A stretch of 35,412 nucleotides of DNA, taken from Halorussus sp. MSC15.2. Its GTDB lineage: Archaea; Halobacteriota; Halobacteria; Halobacteriales; Haladaptataceae. The notes under the pieces are model-generated. The model was not told the origin of the DNA. It was given only the letters and a program-made list of their open reading frames with translations, and did no database searches. This document shows, in pieces, positions 7,116 to 14,844 of the stretch (the first letter of the stretch is position 1; the number at the start of each line of letters is the position of its first letter). Made by a program: the position numbers and the translations under genes. Location: NCBI RefSeq assembly GCF_010747475.1, contig NZ_VSLZ01000013.1, forward strand, positions 1-35,412, read 5' to 3'.

Positions 7116-8621
7116 ATGGAACTCGCCGACCGTTCGGTCGTCATCGTCGGGAGTGGCTTCGGTGGTCTCTCGACCGCCTGCTACCTCGCCGACGCGGGAG
7201 CGGACGTGACAGTCGTAGAGAAGAACGAACAGGTGGGCGGTCGGGCGAGTGTCCTCGAACGGGACGGTTTCAGATTCGATATGGGTCCGTCGTGGTATCT
7301 GATGCCCGACGTGTTCGAGCGCTTCTTCGGCCACTTCGACCGGCGGCCGAGCGACTACTACGGACTGGAGCGGTTGGACCCACACTACAAGTTGTTCTTC
7401 AAAGACGGCGACGAGATGACGGTCACCGCCGACCGCGAGGCGACCAAGGCCACCTTCGAGGAGTACGAAGACGGCGCGGGCGCGGCCCTCGACGCCTACC
7501 TCGACGAGGCCGAGGAGACCTACGACATCGGGATGGAACACTTCGTCTACACCGACCGCCCGCGGTTCCGCGACTACGTGGACTGGGACGTGTTCAGGCA
7601 CGCCCGCGGACTGACGTTCCTCGGGTCGATGCGCGACCACGTCGCGGAGTACTTCGACCACCCGAAACTCCGGCAGGTGATGCAGTACACCCTCGTCTTC
7701 CTCGGCGGGTCGCCCAAGAACACGCCCGCGCTCTACAACCTGATGAGCCACGTCGATTTCAACCTCGGCGTCCACTACCCAGTCCGCGACGAGGAGGAAG
7801 ATTCTCCCGGCGGGATGGGCGTCGTCGTGGACGGCATCGCCGAAATGGGCGCGGAGATGGGCGTCGAGTACCGGACCGACAGCGAGGTCCAGTCCATCCT
7901 CGGGTCGGCGGGTAACTTCCGCGTGGAAGTCAATGACGGATACCTGCGGAGCGACTTCGTGGTCAGCGACGCCGACTACGCCCACACCGAACAGGAACTG
8001 CTCCCGCCCCAGAGTCGCCAGTACGACGCCGACTACTGGGAGTCGCGAACCTACGCCCCCTCGGCGTTCCTGCTCTACCTCGGCGTCGAGGGCGACGTGG
8101 ACCCGCTGGCCCACCACTCGCTGGTCCTGCCGACCGAGTGGAACGACCACTTCGACGGCATCTTCGAGGACCCCGCGTGGCCCGAGGACCCGGCGTACTA
8201 CCTCTGCGTGCCGAGTCAGACCGACGACACCGTCGCGCCCGAGGGCCACAGCAACCTGTTCGCGCTGGTCCCCATCGCGCCCGGACTGGACGACGACCCC
8301 GAGACCCGGGAGCGCTACCGCGAGTTCGTGCTGGACGACATCGCCGAGAACACCGGCGTGGACCTCCGGGACCGCATCGTCGTGGAGGAGCAGTTCTCCG
8401 TCTCCGATTTCGCCGACCGATACAACTCCACTCGGGGCACCGCGCTCGGACTCGCCCACACCCTCCGCCAGACCGGCCCGCTCCGGCCCGGCCACCGGTC
8501 CTCGGAGGTCCCCGGACTCTACTTCACGGGGTCGTTCACCACGCCCGGCATCGGCGTCCCGATGTGTCTCATCAGCGGTCAGCACACCGCCGACGCCCTG
8601 CTGGAGGACTACGGCGAGTAG
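7116..8621 (+). CDS. crtD: Carotenoid 3,4-desaturase CrtD (phytoene desaturase family)
   Basis: A 501-residue flavoprotein. The N-terminal FAD-binding Rossmann motif is VGSGFGGLS (Gly12, 14 and 17), with the acidic end of strand 2 at Glu35 and the GGRA...FDMGPSWYLMP block typical of CrtI-like enzymes. The C-terminal FAD signature GLYFTGSFTTPGIGVPMCLISG is intact. Because it is followed directly by lyeJ and cruF, the order described for bacterioruberin synthesis in Haloarcula japonica, I call it CrtD, which desaturates the 3,4 position of C50 intermediates, rather than the lycopene-forming CrtI. That assignment rests on context; CrtI and CrtD are hard to separate by motif. It acts at the membrane. 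Length is normal. Confidence 0.85.
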   Translation: MELADRSVVIVGSGFGGLSTACYLADAGADVTVVEKNEQVGGRASVLERDGFRFDMGPSWYLMPDVFERFFGHFDRRPSDYYGLERLDPHYKLFFKDGDEMTVTADREATKATFEEYEDGAGAALDAYLDEAEETYDIGMEHFVYTDRPRFRDYVDWDVFRHARGLTFLGSMRDHVAEYFDHPKLRQVMQYTLVFLGGSPKNTPALYNLMSHVDFNLGVHYPVRDEEEDSPGGMGVVVDGIAEMGAEMGVEYRTDSEVQSILGSAGNFRVEVNDGYLRSDFVVSDADYAHTEQELLPPQSRQYDADYWESRTYAPSAFLLYLGVEGDVDPLAHHSLVLPTEWNDHFDGIFEDPAWPEDPAYYLCVPSQTDDTVAPEGHSNLFALVPIAPGLDDDPETRERYREFVLDDIAENTGVDLRDRIVVEEQFSVSDFADRYNSTRGTALGLAHTLRQTGPLRPGHRSSEVPGLYFTGSFTTPGIGVPMCLISGQHTADALLEDYGE

Positions 8622-8625
8622 CCCC

Positions 8626-9486
8626 ATGCTCGACTCTCGACCGACCACGGCGCTTGGCTACCTCCTGACGCTCTCGCGGCCGCGGTTCTGGCTCTACCTC
8701 GCGGGACCTGTCCTCGTCGGGGTCGCCTACGGCGCGTCGTCGGTCGCGGACCTGTTCGCGCCGAGCGCCGTCGCGCTGTTCGCGTACTTCCTCGTGCCCG
8801 CCAACGTCTACCTCTACGGCGTCAACGACGCGTTCGACGCCGACGCGGACGCGGAGAACCCGAAGAAGACGGGCGAGGACGCGCGGGAGGCACGGTTCCG
8901 CGGCGGACTCGGCGTCGCCGCAGTCGTCGCGGCCTGCGGTCTCGCGGGTCTGGCGTTCGTCGTGGTTCTCCCGCCGGGCGCGACAGTCTGGGTCGTCGGA
9001 TTCCTCGTTCTCGGCTACGCCTACAGCGCGCCGCCGTTCCGACTCAAGACCGTCCCGCCGCTGGACTCGGTCTCGAACGGTCTCTACGTCCTGCCGGGCG
9101 CGGCCGCCTACGTCGCGCTGGCGGGCGAGCAACCGCCCGCGCCCGCGCTGGCGGGCGGGTGGCTCTGGGCGATGGCGATGCACACCTTCTCGGCGGTGCC
9201 CGACATCGACCCCGACCGCCGGGCCGGGATTCGGACGACGGCGACGGTCCTCGGCGAGCGCGCGACGCTGGCGTACTGCGGGGTCTGCTGGCTGGCGGCG
9301 GCCGCGGCCTTCGGTCTGCTCGACGCTCGGGCCGGGGCGCTCCTGCTGGTCTACCCCCTGTTCGCGGCGGGAGTCGCGGAGACCGACGTGAGCGTCTCGC
9401 GGGCCTACTGGTGGTTCCCCGCGCTCAACACGCTGGTCGGGATGGCACTGACGCTCGGCGGTCTCTGGGGGGTCGTGCGTGGATAG
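8626..9486 (+). CDS. lyeJ: Lycopene elongase / 1,2-hydratase LyeJ (UbiA prenyltransferase)
   Basis: A 286-residue UbiA-family integral membrane enzyme. The first Asp-rich motif is NDAFDADAD (Asn67, Asp68, Asp71, Asp73), the second is DIDPD (193-197), and eight to nine hydrophobic helices are visible. It transfers dimethylallyl units to both ends of lycopene and hydrates the 1,2 position, giving the C50 skeleton of bacterioruberin. The ATG at 8626 lies 4 nt after the crtD stop, and the 3' end overlaps cruF by 8 nt, so the three genes form one operon. A longer in-frame frame from 7933 is only the shadow of crtD. Confidence 0.88.
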   Translation: MLDSRPTTALGYLLTLSRPRFWLYLAGPVLVGVAYGASSVADLFAPSAVALFAYFLVPANVYLYGVNDAFDADADAENPKKTGEDAREARFRGGLGVAAVVAACGLAGLAFVVVLPPGATVWVVGFLVLGYAYSAPPFRLKTVPPLDSVSNGLYVLPGAAAYVALAGEQPPAPALAGGWLWAMAMHTFSAVPDIDPDRRAGIRTTATVLGERATLAYCGVCWLAAAAAFGLLDARAGALLLVYPLFAAGVAETDVSVSRAYWWFPALNTLVGMALTLGGLWGVVRG

Positions 9487-10333
9487 TTCGCCGACCGACG
9501 AGTCGTCGGTGGACCGTCGGCGAATCGAAGCGGCCCTCTCGGCGCTCGTCCGGAAGAATCGGTTCACCATCGCGGTGGTGTTCCCCCTCGTCGGGGCCGC
9601 GCTGTTCGTCGCCAGTCGCGAGGCGTGGCTCCCGACGTGGCTGGCGATGAACCCGACGCTGGTGCTGTTCGGAACGCTCGTGATGCGCCTCCCGCTGGTG
9701 GCGGGTCTCACGCCGCTGGTGGACCGTCGGGCAGGGCTCGGCCTGTTCGCGGTCGCGGCCTACAGCTACGCCGTCGAGTACGTCGGAGTCCACTACGGCG
9801 TGCCTTACGGCGAGTTCAGCTACCAGTTAGAACTCGGCCCGATGGTCGGCGGAGTTCCCGTCGGACTCCCGGTGTTCTTCCTCCCGCTGGTGGTCAACAG
9901 CTACCTGCTCGTCGTCCTGCTCCTGCCGCGGGCCGGATGGCTCCGGCGGACGCTCGCCGCGCTCGGGGTCGTGCTGGTCGTGGACCTCGTACTGGACCCG
10001 GCGGCGGTCGGTCTCGGCTTCTGGCGCTACGACGGCGGCGGCGTCTACTACGGGGTTCCGCTCTCGAACTTCGCAGGGTGGGTGCTGAGCGGTCTGGTCG
10101 CCATCGCGCTGGTCGAGTGGGGGTTCGACCGGGACGCGCTGGCGGCCCGGCTACGGGACTGCGAGTTCGCACTCGACGACTTCGTGAGCTTCGTCGTCCT
10201 CTGGGGCGCGATGAACGTCTACTTCGGCAACTGGGTCGCGGTGGCGCTGGCGGTCGGCCTGTCGGCGGGACTGGTCCGCGCCGACCGTTTCGACTTCGTG
10301 GGACTCGGCCGCGAGCGTCCCGAGCAGAGCTGA
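9479..10333 (+). CDS. cruF: Bisanhydrobacterioruberin hydratase CruF
   Basis: A 284-residue polytopic membrane protein of the CruF/DUF422 type. It has several helices and the family blocks AYSYAVEYVGVHYGVPYGEFSY and DLVLDPAAVGLGFWRYDGGG, the latter with acidic and aromatic residues typical of the carotenoid hydratase. CruF adds water to the psi ends of bisanhydrobacterioruberin in the last steps to bacterioruberin, the red membrane pigment. It starts with GTG at 9479, overlapping the lyeJ stop by 8 nt, so translation is probably coupled. It is convergent with crtB, with 43 nt between the stops. Confidence 0.88.
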   Translation: MDSSPTDESSVDRRRIEAALSALVRKNRFTIAVVFPLVGAALFVASREAWLPTWLAMNPTLVLFGTLVMRLPLVAGLTPLVDRRAGLGLFAVAAYSYAVEYVGVHYGVPYGEFSYQLELGPMVGGVPVGLPVFFLPLVVNSYLLVVLLLPRAGWLRRTLAALGVVLVVDLVLDPAAVGLGFWRYDGGGVYYGVPLSNFAGWVLSGLVAIALVEWGFDRDALAARLRDCEFALDDFVSFVVLWGAMNVYFGNWVAVALAVGLSAGLVRADRFDFVGLGRERPEQS

Positions 10334-10376
10334 CTGTATCGAACATCCGGTCGAAAAACGGACGCCTCGGCCGAAC

Positions 10377-11333
10377 TCAGTCGGCCTGCGGCGTCCCGTC
10401 CTGATGCTCCGGACCCGCGCGAACGCCCTCGTCTTCGGGAATCGCGCTCACGGCCCGGAACACCGTCACCGGGTCCCGCGAGCGCTGCCAGTGCCACCGC
10501 GTCTTGACCCAGAGCCACGCCGCGCGTACGGCACCCACCTCGGGCGGCGACGAGAACACGTCGTAGTCGAGCGCCCGGATGAGTCGGTGGTGTTCGGCGT
10601 AGAGGACGGCGGCGTACAGCACCGCGAACTGGCAGTCTTGGGGGAGATACTCGATTCCCACGACCCCCTCGCGGTACTTGCGCTCGGTGCGCCTGAGTTC
10701 GTGAGCCATCGCGGTCCGGAAGCCGTCGGTCGGGTCGCAACGCCGAACGTCGGACTCCGTGACGTCGTGGCGCTCGCGGGTGTCGCCCGGGAGGTAGATG
10801 CGGTCGTGGTCCTCGATGTCCTCGCGCACGTCGCGCAGGAAGTTCGTCAACTGGAACGCTTCGCCGAGCGCGACCGCGTGGGGTTTCGCGCGCTCGGGGT
10901 CCTCGACGCCCATCACCGACAGCATCATCACGCCGACCGCCGCGGCCGACCCGCGCATGTACGTCTCCAGTTCGTCGTAGCTCTCCCAGCGACACTTCTC
11001 GATGTCCGACAGCATCGCGTCGATGAAGCGTTCGACCTCCTCGTCGGGAATCCCGCGTCGCTCGCGCACCTCCTGAAACGCGGCGAGGACGTCGTCGTCG
11101 GTCTCTTCCCTGCCGAGCGCTTGCGCCCGGAGTCGTTCGAGTCGGTCGCGTTGCTCCTCCGGGGGGCGGTCGGTCGCGCCGTCTACGACCTCATCCGCCA
11201 CGCGGAAGAACGCGTAGAGGACGTACGTCGGGTGGCGGACTCGCTCGGGGAGCAACCGCGTCGCAAAGTGGAAGGTTCTGCCGGTTCGCTGCTGAATCGC
11301 CTTGCTTCGTCGGAGTTGTCGGTCGGTGACCAT
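10377..11333 (-). CDS. crtB: Phytoene synthase CrtB
   Basis: 318 residues of the squalene/phytoene synthase family. Both Asp-rich substrate motifs are present: DEVVD (47-51) and DVRED (168-172), the latter within the family block FQLTNFLRDVREDIEDHDRIYLP. It condenses two geranylgeranyl diphosphates to phytoene, the entry to C40 and then C50 carotenoids, and so supplies the convergent crtD-lyeJ-cruF operon. The ATG at 11333 is chosen over the far longer in-frame extension because a Shine-Dalgarno GGAG lies 5 nt upstream (11339-11342), the extension is Arg-rich, and a box A sits at 11389-11396. The C-terminal ~25 residues are low-complexity. Confidence 0.95.
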   Translation of the reverse strand: MVTDRQLRRSKAIQQRTGRTFHFATRLLPERVRHPTYVLYAFFRVADEVVDGATDRPPEEQRDRLERLRAQALGREETDDDVLAAFQEVRERRGIPDEEVERFIDAMLSDIEKCRWESYDELETYMRGSAAAVGVMMLSVMGVEDPERAKPHAVALGEAFQLTNFLRDVREDIEDHDRIYLPGDTRERHDVTESDVRRCDPTDGFRTAMAHELRRTERKYREGVVGIEYLPQDCQFAVLYAAVLYAEHHRLIRALDYDVFSSPPEVGAVRAAWLWVKTRWHWQRSRDPVTVFRAVSAIPEDEGVRAGPEHQDGTPQAD

Positions 11334-11388
11334 TCTGTCTCCTGTAGTTTTGCAGAGTCCGGCCGAACAGCAGCGCCTCGCAGACTCC

Positions 11389-11396
11389 GTATAAGG
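11389..11396 (-). promoter_or_regulatory. Box A for crtB
   Basis: CCTTATAC on the minus strand, predicting a transcription start near 11365 and a ~30-nt leader. That agrees with the Shine-Dalgarno just before crtB and contrasts with the leaderless pattern of the other carotenoid operon. Confidence 0.5.
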
Positions 11397-11594
11397 ATTC
11401 CTCCGAGTTAATTGTTGGCGTGGGAGAAGTCCCCGCCGGGGGACACACTGCGTCTCACCTCGTTCTCCCGGTGGGCGGCGCGTCTGGCATGGCGTAGTTC
11501 CGACTCGAACACCCATCGATGAGACGGTCTCAGACCGTGCGCGACCGACGCCTGCCATCACGCATTTCCCCGTCGATATCCTCCATTCGTGCGT

Positions 11595-12353
11595 ATGAGT
11601 TCTTCCAACGCCGCTTCCGAGACGGCGGACCGGAGCGGGAACGACCTCGCGGGACGAGTCAGCACGCTGGCGGAGACGGTCGGGCCGAAACTGGCGCGTC
11701 ACGCCGGGTCCGGCAACCTCGCGGCCGCTTCCGGGGTCGTCTCACTGCTCCGAGCGGCCCGAACCTTCCTGAAGGGGAACCGAAAGCGAGGCGTCCGCCA
11801 ACTGCTCGGTGGCCTGTTCTGGGTCGGGGTCTCGCTCGCCCAGCGCCGGTCCGGCGGGTCGGGCGACTCCGACGGGCCGGGGAGGTCGAGAGAGCGTCGC
11901 TCGGGGACCGACGTCTCCGAGGTGGCCGACATATCGCCGGACGTGGAGGACGCCGTCGAACCGGGCGGTCACGAAACCGACCACGCAACCGGCGAGAGCG
12001 TGGTGGACACCACCGACGCCGACATCGAGGAGTCCGACACCGCGCCGGAGGTCGGCGCGTCTCCGGACGTCGCCGGTGACGTGGACGACGAGGACGTGAA
12101 CCAGCGCGACGTGGCCGAGTCCGCCCCAATCGAAGACGCCGCCGAGACCGGCGACGAAGACGAGACGGAGTCCCAGTCGGACGGCGGCACGGAGTCCGAC
12201 GCTGAGTCGCAGGCCGGGACGGAGTCGGATTCGGTGACGGAGTCCGAATCCGGGTCGGAAGACGAGACGGGCACGGCGTCCAGGGGCGACTCGGAAGACG
12301 AGGAGGCGGCTACCGAGGCGGACGAGCGCGTCGAGACCACGTCGGGGGAGTGA
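11595..12353 (+). CDS. Unknown protein with long acidic disordered tail
   Basis: 252 residues. The N-terminal ~90 are a helical, basic region (LAGRVSTLAETVGPKLARH, then FLKGNRKRGVRQLLGG followed by FWVGVSLAQRR), with one weak hydrophobic segment that could be a short membrane or monotopic helix. The remaining ~160 residues are almost entirely Asp, Glu, Ser, Thr and Gly with no folded pattern. The bipartite charge suggests binding to membrane or nucleic acid through the head, with a solubilising tail, but this is inference. A GTG two codons upstream (11589) is an alternative start. It is divergent from crtB and upstream of the reductase gene. I do not recognise the family. Confidence 0.65.
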   Translation: MSSSNAASETADRSGNDLAGRVSTLAETVGPKLARHAGSGNLAAASGVVSLLRAARTFLKGNRKRGVRQLLGGLFWVGVSLAQRRSGGSGDSDGPGRSRERRSGTDVSEVADISPDVEDAVEPGGHETDHATGESVVDTTDADIEESDTAPEVGASPDVAGDVDDEDVNQRDVAESAPIEDAAETGDEDETESQSDGGTESDAESQAGTESDSVTESESGSEDETGTASRGDSEDEEAATEADERVETTSGE

Positions 12354-12373
12354 GGACGCCGCGGCCCCGCGAG

Positions 12374-12379
12374 TTTTAC
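12374..12379 (+). promoter_or_regulatory. Box A for the gene at 12403
   Basis: TTTTAC centred ~27 nt before the ATG. A GGAGGT also directly precedes the ATG, but at zero useful spacing, so leaderless initiation is more likely. Confidence 0.5.
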
Positions 12380-12402
12380 GCCTCACCGTCCAATCGGGAG
12401 GT

Positions 12403-13491
12403 ATGGCCGACGAACTGCTCGTCTACGGCTCGTACGGGTACACGGGCGCGCTCGTCGCGCGGACCGCGGTGGAGGAGGGTCTCTCGCCCGTTCTCGCCGG
12501 GCGCACCGCCGAGAAGGTAGAGCGACAGGCGACCGACCTCGGTCTCGACCACCGGGTGTTCAGTTTGCAGCATTCCGAGGTGGTCGAGTCGCAGGTCGAG
12601 AAGTTCGCCGCGGTGCTGAACTGCGCGGGACCGTTCTCGAAGACCGCCGAACCGCTCTACTCGGCGTGCCTGAACGCCGGGACCGACTACCTCGACATCA
12701 CCGGCGAAATCGACGTGCTGGAAGCCATCGCGGGACGCGAGGAGGAAGCCGAGGCGACCGGCGTGACGCTGCTCCCGGCGGTGGGGTTCGACGTGGTTCC
12801 GACCGACTGTCTGGCGGCGTACCTCCACGAGGAGTTGCCGTCGGCGACCCGCCTCTCGCTGGCTATCGACGGACTCGGGACGTTCTCGCCCGGCACGGCG
12901 AAGTCCATCGTGGAGGGGTTGTCGACCACCGGTGCAGTCCGGCAGGACGGCCGGATTCGCACGGTCCCGGCGGCGTGGAAGACCCGCCACCTCGACTTCG
13001 GACGGGGCCGCAAACCCGCGGTGTCGATTCCGTGGGGCGATATCTCCTCGGCCTACTACACCACCGGGATTCCGAACATCGAGACGTTCGCCACGGTCCC
13101 GGAGTACGCCGCCAAACTGATGCCGAAGACACGGCCGCTCGCGCCGGTCCTCGGGACCAAGTCGGTCCAGAAGGCGCTGAAAGCCGTCATCGACGCGGCG
13201 GTGTCGGGACCCTCCGCCGAGGAGCGCGCCCGGAGCGTGAGTCGTATCTGGGGAGAGGTCGACGACGACGATGGAAACCGAGTCACCGCGCGACTACGGA
13301 CGCCAGACACCTACGACTTGACCGCGAAGACCGCGGTGGAGTCGGCCCGACGCGTCGTCGAGGGAGAGGTCGGTCCGGGGTTTCACACGCCTGCGTCGGC
13401 GTTCGGCGCGGACTACGTACTGGAGTTCGACGGTGTAGAACGTGAGGACGCGAGCCAGCGGTCGGCGGTCGGGATGCGAGTGGAGGAGTGA
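12403..13491 (+). CDS. Saccharopine dehydrogenase-like NAD(P)-binding reductase
   Basis: A 362-residue soluble protein. The N-terminus has the dinucleotide fold LLVYGSYGYTGALVAR with GSYGYTG at 9-15, followed by AGRTAEKVE. The block around residues 70-103 (VLNCAGPFSKTAEPLYSACL ... DYLDITGE) is typical of the saccharopine dehydrogenase / trans-acting enoyl reductase superfamily. The second domain contains PAVGFDVVPTDCLA and GTFSPGTAKSIVEGL. Members range from lysine metabolism to lipid enoyl reduction; in haloarchaea the substrate is unknown, and reduction of an unsaturated lipid or isoprenoid is only a guess. It stands alone with its own box A and faces a tRNA gene on the other strand. Confidence 0.85.
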   Translation: MADELLVYGSYGYTGALVARTAVEEGLSPVLAGRTAEKVERQATDLGLDHRVFSLQHSEVVESQVEKFAAVLNCAGPFSKTAEPLYSACLNAGTDYLDITGEIDVLEAIAGREEEAEATGVTLLPAVGFDVVPTDCLAAYLHEELPSATRLSLAIDGLGTFSPGTAKSIVEGLSTTGAVRQDGRIRTVPAAWKTRHLDFGRGRKPAVSIPWGDISSAYYTTGIPNIETFATVPEYAAKLMPKTRPLAPVLGTKSVQKALKAVIDAAVSGPSAEERARSVSRIWGEVDDDDGNRVTARLRTPDTYDLTAKTAVESARRVVEGEVGPGFHTPASAFGADYVLEFDGVEREDASQRSAVGMRVEE

Positions 13492-13523
13492 CTGTTCGAG
13501 GTGACGGAGTTCGGGGTAGAAAG

Positions 13524-13598
13524 AGCCGGTGGAGGGATTTGAACCCTCGGCCTATTCCTTACGAAGGAATCGCTCTAGCCAGTCTGAGCTACACCGGC
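13524..13598 (-). tRNA. tRNA-Thr (anticodon CGT)
   Basis: A 75-nt cloverleaf on the minus strand: acceptor GCCGGTG/CACCGGC, D arm GCTC...GAGC, anticodon stem ATTCC/GGAAT with loop TTCGTAA (anticodon CGT, reading ACG), T arm GAGGG TTCAAAT CCCTC, discriminator U. There is no intron and CCA is not encoded. ACG is heavily used in the Thr-rich stalks of this window. Confidence 0.97.
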
Positions 13599-13636
13599 GC
13601 GTCGCAGTGCGCACTCAAACATAGTCGCAAGAACGG

Positions 13637-13644
13637 GCTTAAGC
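13637..13644 (-). promoter_or_regulatory. Box A for tRNA-Thr
   Basis: GCTTAAGC, about 42 nt before the mature 5' end, predicting a short 5' leader removed by RNase P. Confidence 0.45.
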
Positions 13645-13663
13645 GTTCCGAAATCGCCCGACG

Positions 13664-14677
13664 TTAGCGAGACAGTCGCACGTCGAGACAGACGTTGAGT
13701 TCGTGGGGCGCGTACGACCGGACGACGTGTCGCGTCTCGACTTCGACCTCGTACTCGGGTTCCGCCGCCGCCCGAATCGCGGCCTCGCCCGGCCCGAAGG
13801 GGTCGTCCTCGTGCTGGATGTCGTAGTAGTGAACTACGCAGTCGTCGCCCGCGAGTTCGACCGCCGTGTCGAGGAACTCGTCGGCGCTGTGGGGGAGGTT
13901 CATCACCACGCGGTCGGCCCAGTCGGCGTAGTCCGACGCGACCTCTCCACCACCGTCCGACGACCCCGAGACTACATCTCGCACGTCCCCCTGAATCGCG
14001 GTTACCCGGTCGGCAACGCCGTTCCGGCGGGCGTTCTCCCGGAGGTACTCCACCGCTCGTTCGTTCAGGTCCACGCCGACGACTTCCGCGTCGCGCTTGG
14101 CGAAGGGGACGACGAAGGGACCGACGCCCGCGAACATGTCGAAGGCGCGCTCGCCCGCTTCGACCTGCTCGGCGACGCGGTTGCGCTCGGTGGCGAGGCG
14201 CGGCGAGAAGTACACCTCGGCCACGTCGAGCAGGAACTCGCACCCGTACTCGCGGTGGACGGTCTCCGTGCCGTCGCCGACCAGCACCTCCCAGTCGCGA
14301 ACGCGGAGTTCGCCTTTGACCTTCGAGGCGCGGTTGACGACCGTCTCGACCGGCAGGTCCGAAGCCATCACGGCGTCGGCGATTTCGCGGGCGGTAGCGG
14401 GGTCGTCCTCGTCCAGAATCACGATGTCGCCGAGTCGCTCGTAGGTGGGTTCGAAGCCGAGCAGGTCGGTGGGCGTCTCCGGCGTGTCGCGCTCGCCGAC
14501 CGACCGCGTCACGACCTCCAACTCCGCGGGCACCGCGTCGGCGTCCGTGACCGGGAGATAGAGGTGACCGTCTCCGACTTCGATTTGGAACTCGTCGGCG
14601 AGCAGACCCGCCTCGGCCAATCGCTGGCGGGTCTCCTCGCCTCGTTCGCGCTCGACGCGCACGCACGGCGCTTCCAT
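13664..14677 (-). CDS. trm5: tRNA (guanine37-N1)-methyltransferase Trm5
   Basis: 337 residues, the full length of archaeal Trm5 including the N-terminal D1 domain. The signature block is DVAEVYFSPRLATERNRVA (Arg160), followed by the SAM-binding motif FDMFAGVGPFVVPFAKR (~179-195), GVDLNERAVEYLREN, and the NLP motif at 260-262. It forms m1G37 next to the anticodon of tRNAs reading CNN codons and so prevents +1 frameshifting. The start at 14677 has a box A (GCTTACC, 14700-14706) 26 nt upstream; the very long in-frame extension is antisense-type Arg-rich sequence over the antiporter. Its neighbour downstream is tRNA-Thr. Confidence 0.93.
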   Translation of the reverse strand: MEAPCVRVERERGEETRQRLAEAGLLADEFQIEVGDGHLYLPVTDADAVPAELEVVTRSVGERDTPETPTDLLGFEPTYERLGDIVILDEDDPATAREIADAVMASDLPVETVVNRASKVKGELRVRDWEVLVGDGTETVHREYGCEFLLDVAEVYFSPRLATERNRVAEQVEAGERAFDMFAGVGPFVVPFAKRDAEVVGVDLNERAVEYLRENARRNGVADRVTAIQGDVRDVVSGSSDGGGEVASDYADWADRVVMNLPHSADEFLDTAVELAGDDCVVHYYDIQHEDDPFGPGEAAIRAAAEPEYEVEVETRHVVRSYAPHELNVCLDVRLSR

Positions 14678-14699
14678 ACCACTCGCTTCTCGCGGCGGG

Positions 14700-14716
14700 C
14701 GGTAAGCGTGACGCTT
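14700..14716 (-). promoter_or_regulatory. trm5 promoter with overlapping palindrome
   Basis: Box A GCTTACC (14700-14706, minus) overlaps the perfect 13-nt inverted repeat AAGCGT-G-ACGCTT (14704-14716), which covers the region where TFB would bind. It is a candidate operator; function is inferred. Confidence 0.4.
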
Positions 14717-14755
14717 CGCGGGCGGCAGGCCGCGCCGGTCGCGGTCCCCGCGCTG

Positions 14756-14810
14756 CGGTGTTCGCGCAGGCGTGTCCCGAAGTCGATGGCCGTTTCGAGC
14801 GCGAACACCG
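14756..14810 (-). other. 12-bp perfect inverted repeat after the antiporter gene
   Basis: CGGTGTTCGCGC (14756-14767) is exactly complementary to GCGCGAACACCG (14799-14810), with a 31-nt loop. It lies 35 nt beyond the antiporter stop. It could fold in the 3' UTR as a terminator or stabiliser, though no T-run follows. Confidence 0.5.
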
Positions 14811-14844
14811 GCAGGGACGAGAGCCAGCGATATGCCTCCTGCGA

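Noticed and set aside
7035-8648. 537-codon minus-strand frame antisense to crtD
   Set aside because: A typical high-GC mirror frame; crtD has intact FAD motifs at both ends.
11334-11702. 123-codon N-terminal extension of crtB
   Set aside because: Arg/Thr-rich, unlike any phytoene synthase, and the Shine-Dalgarno and box A point to ATG 11333.
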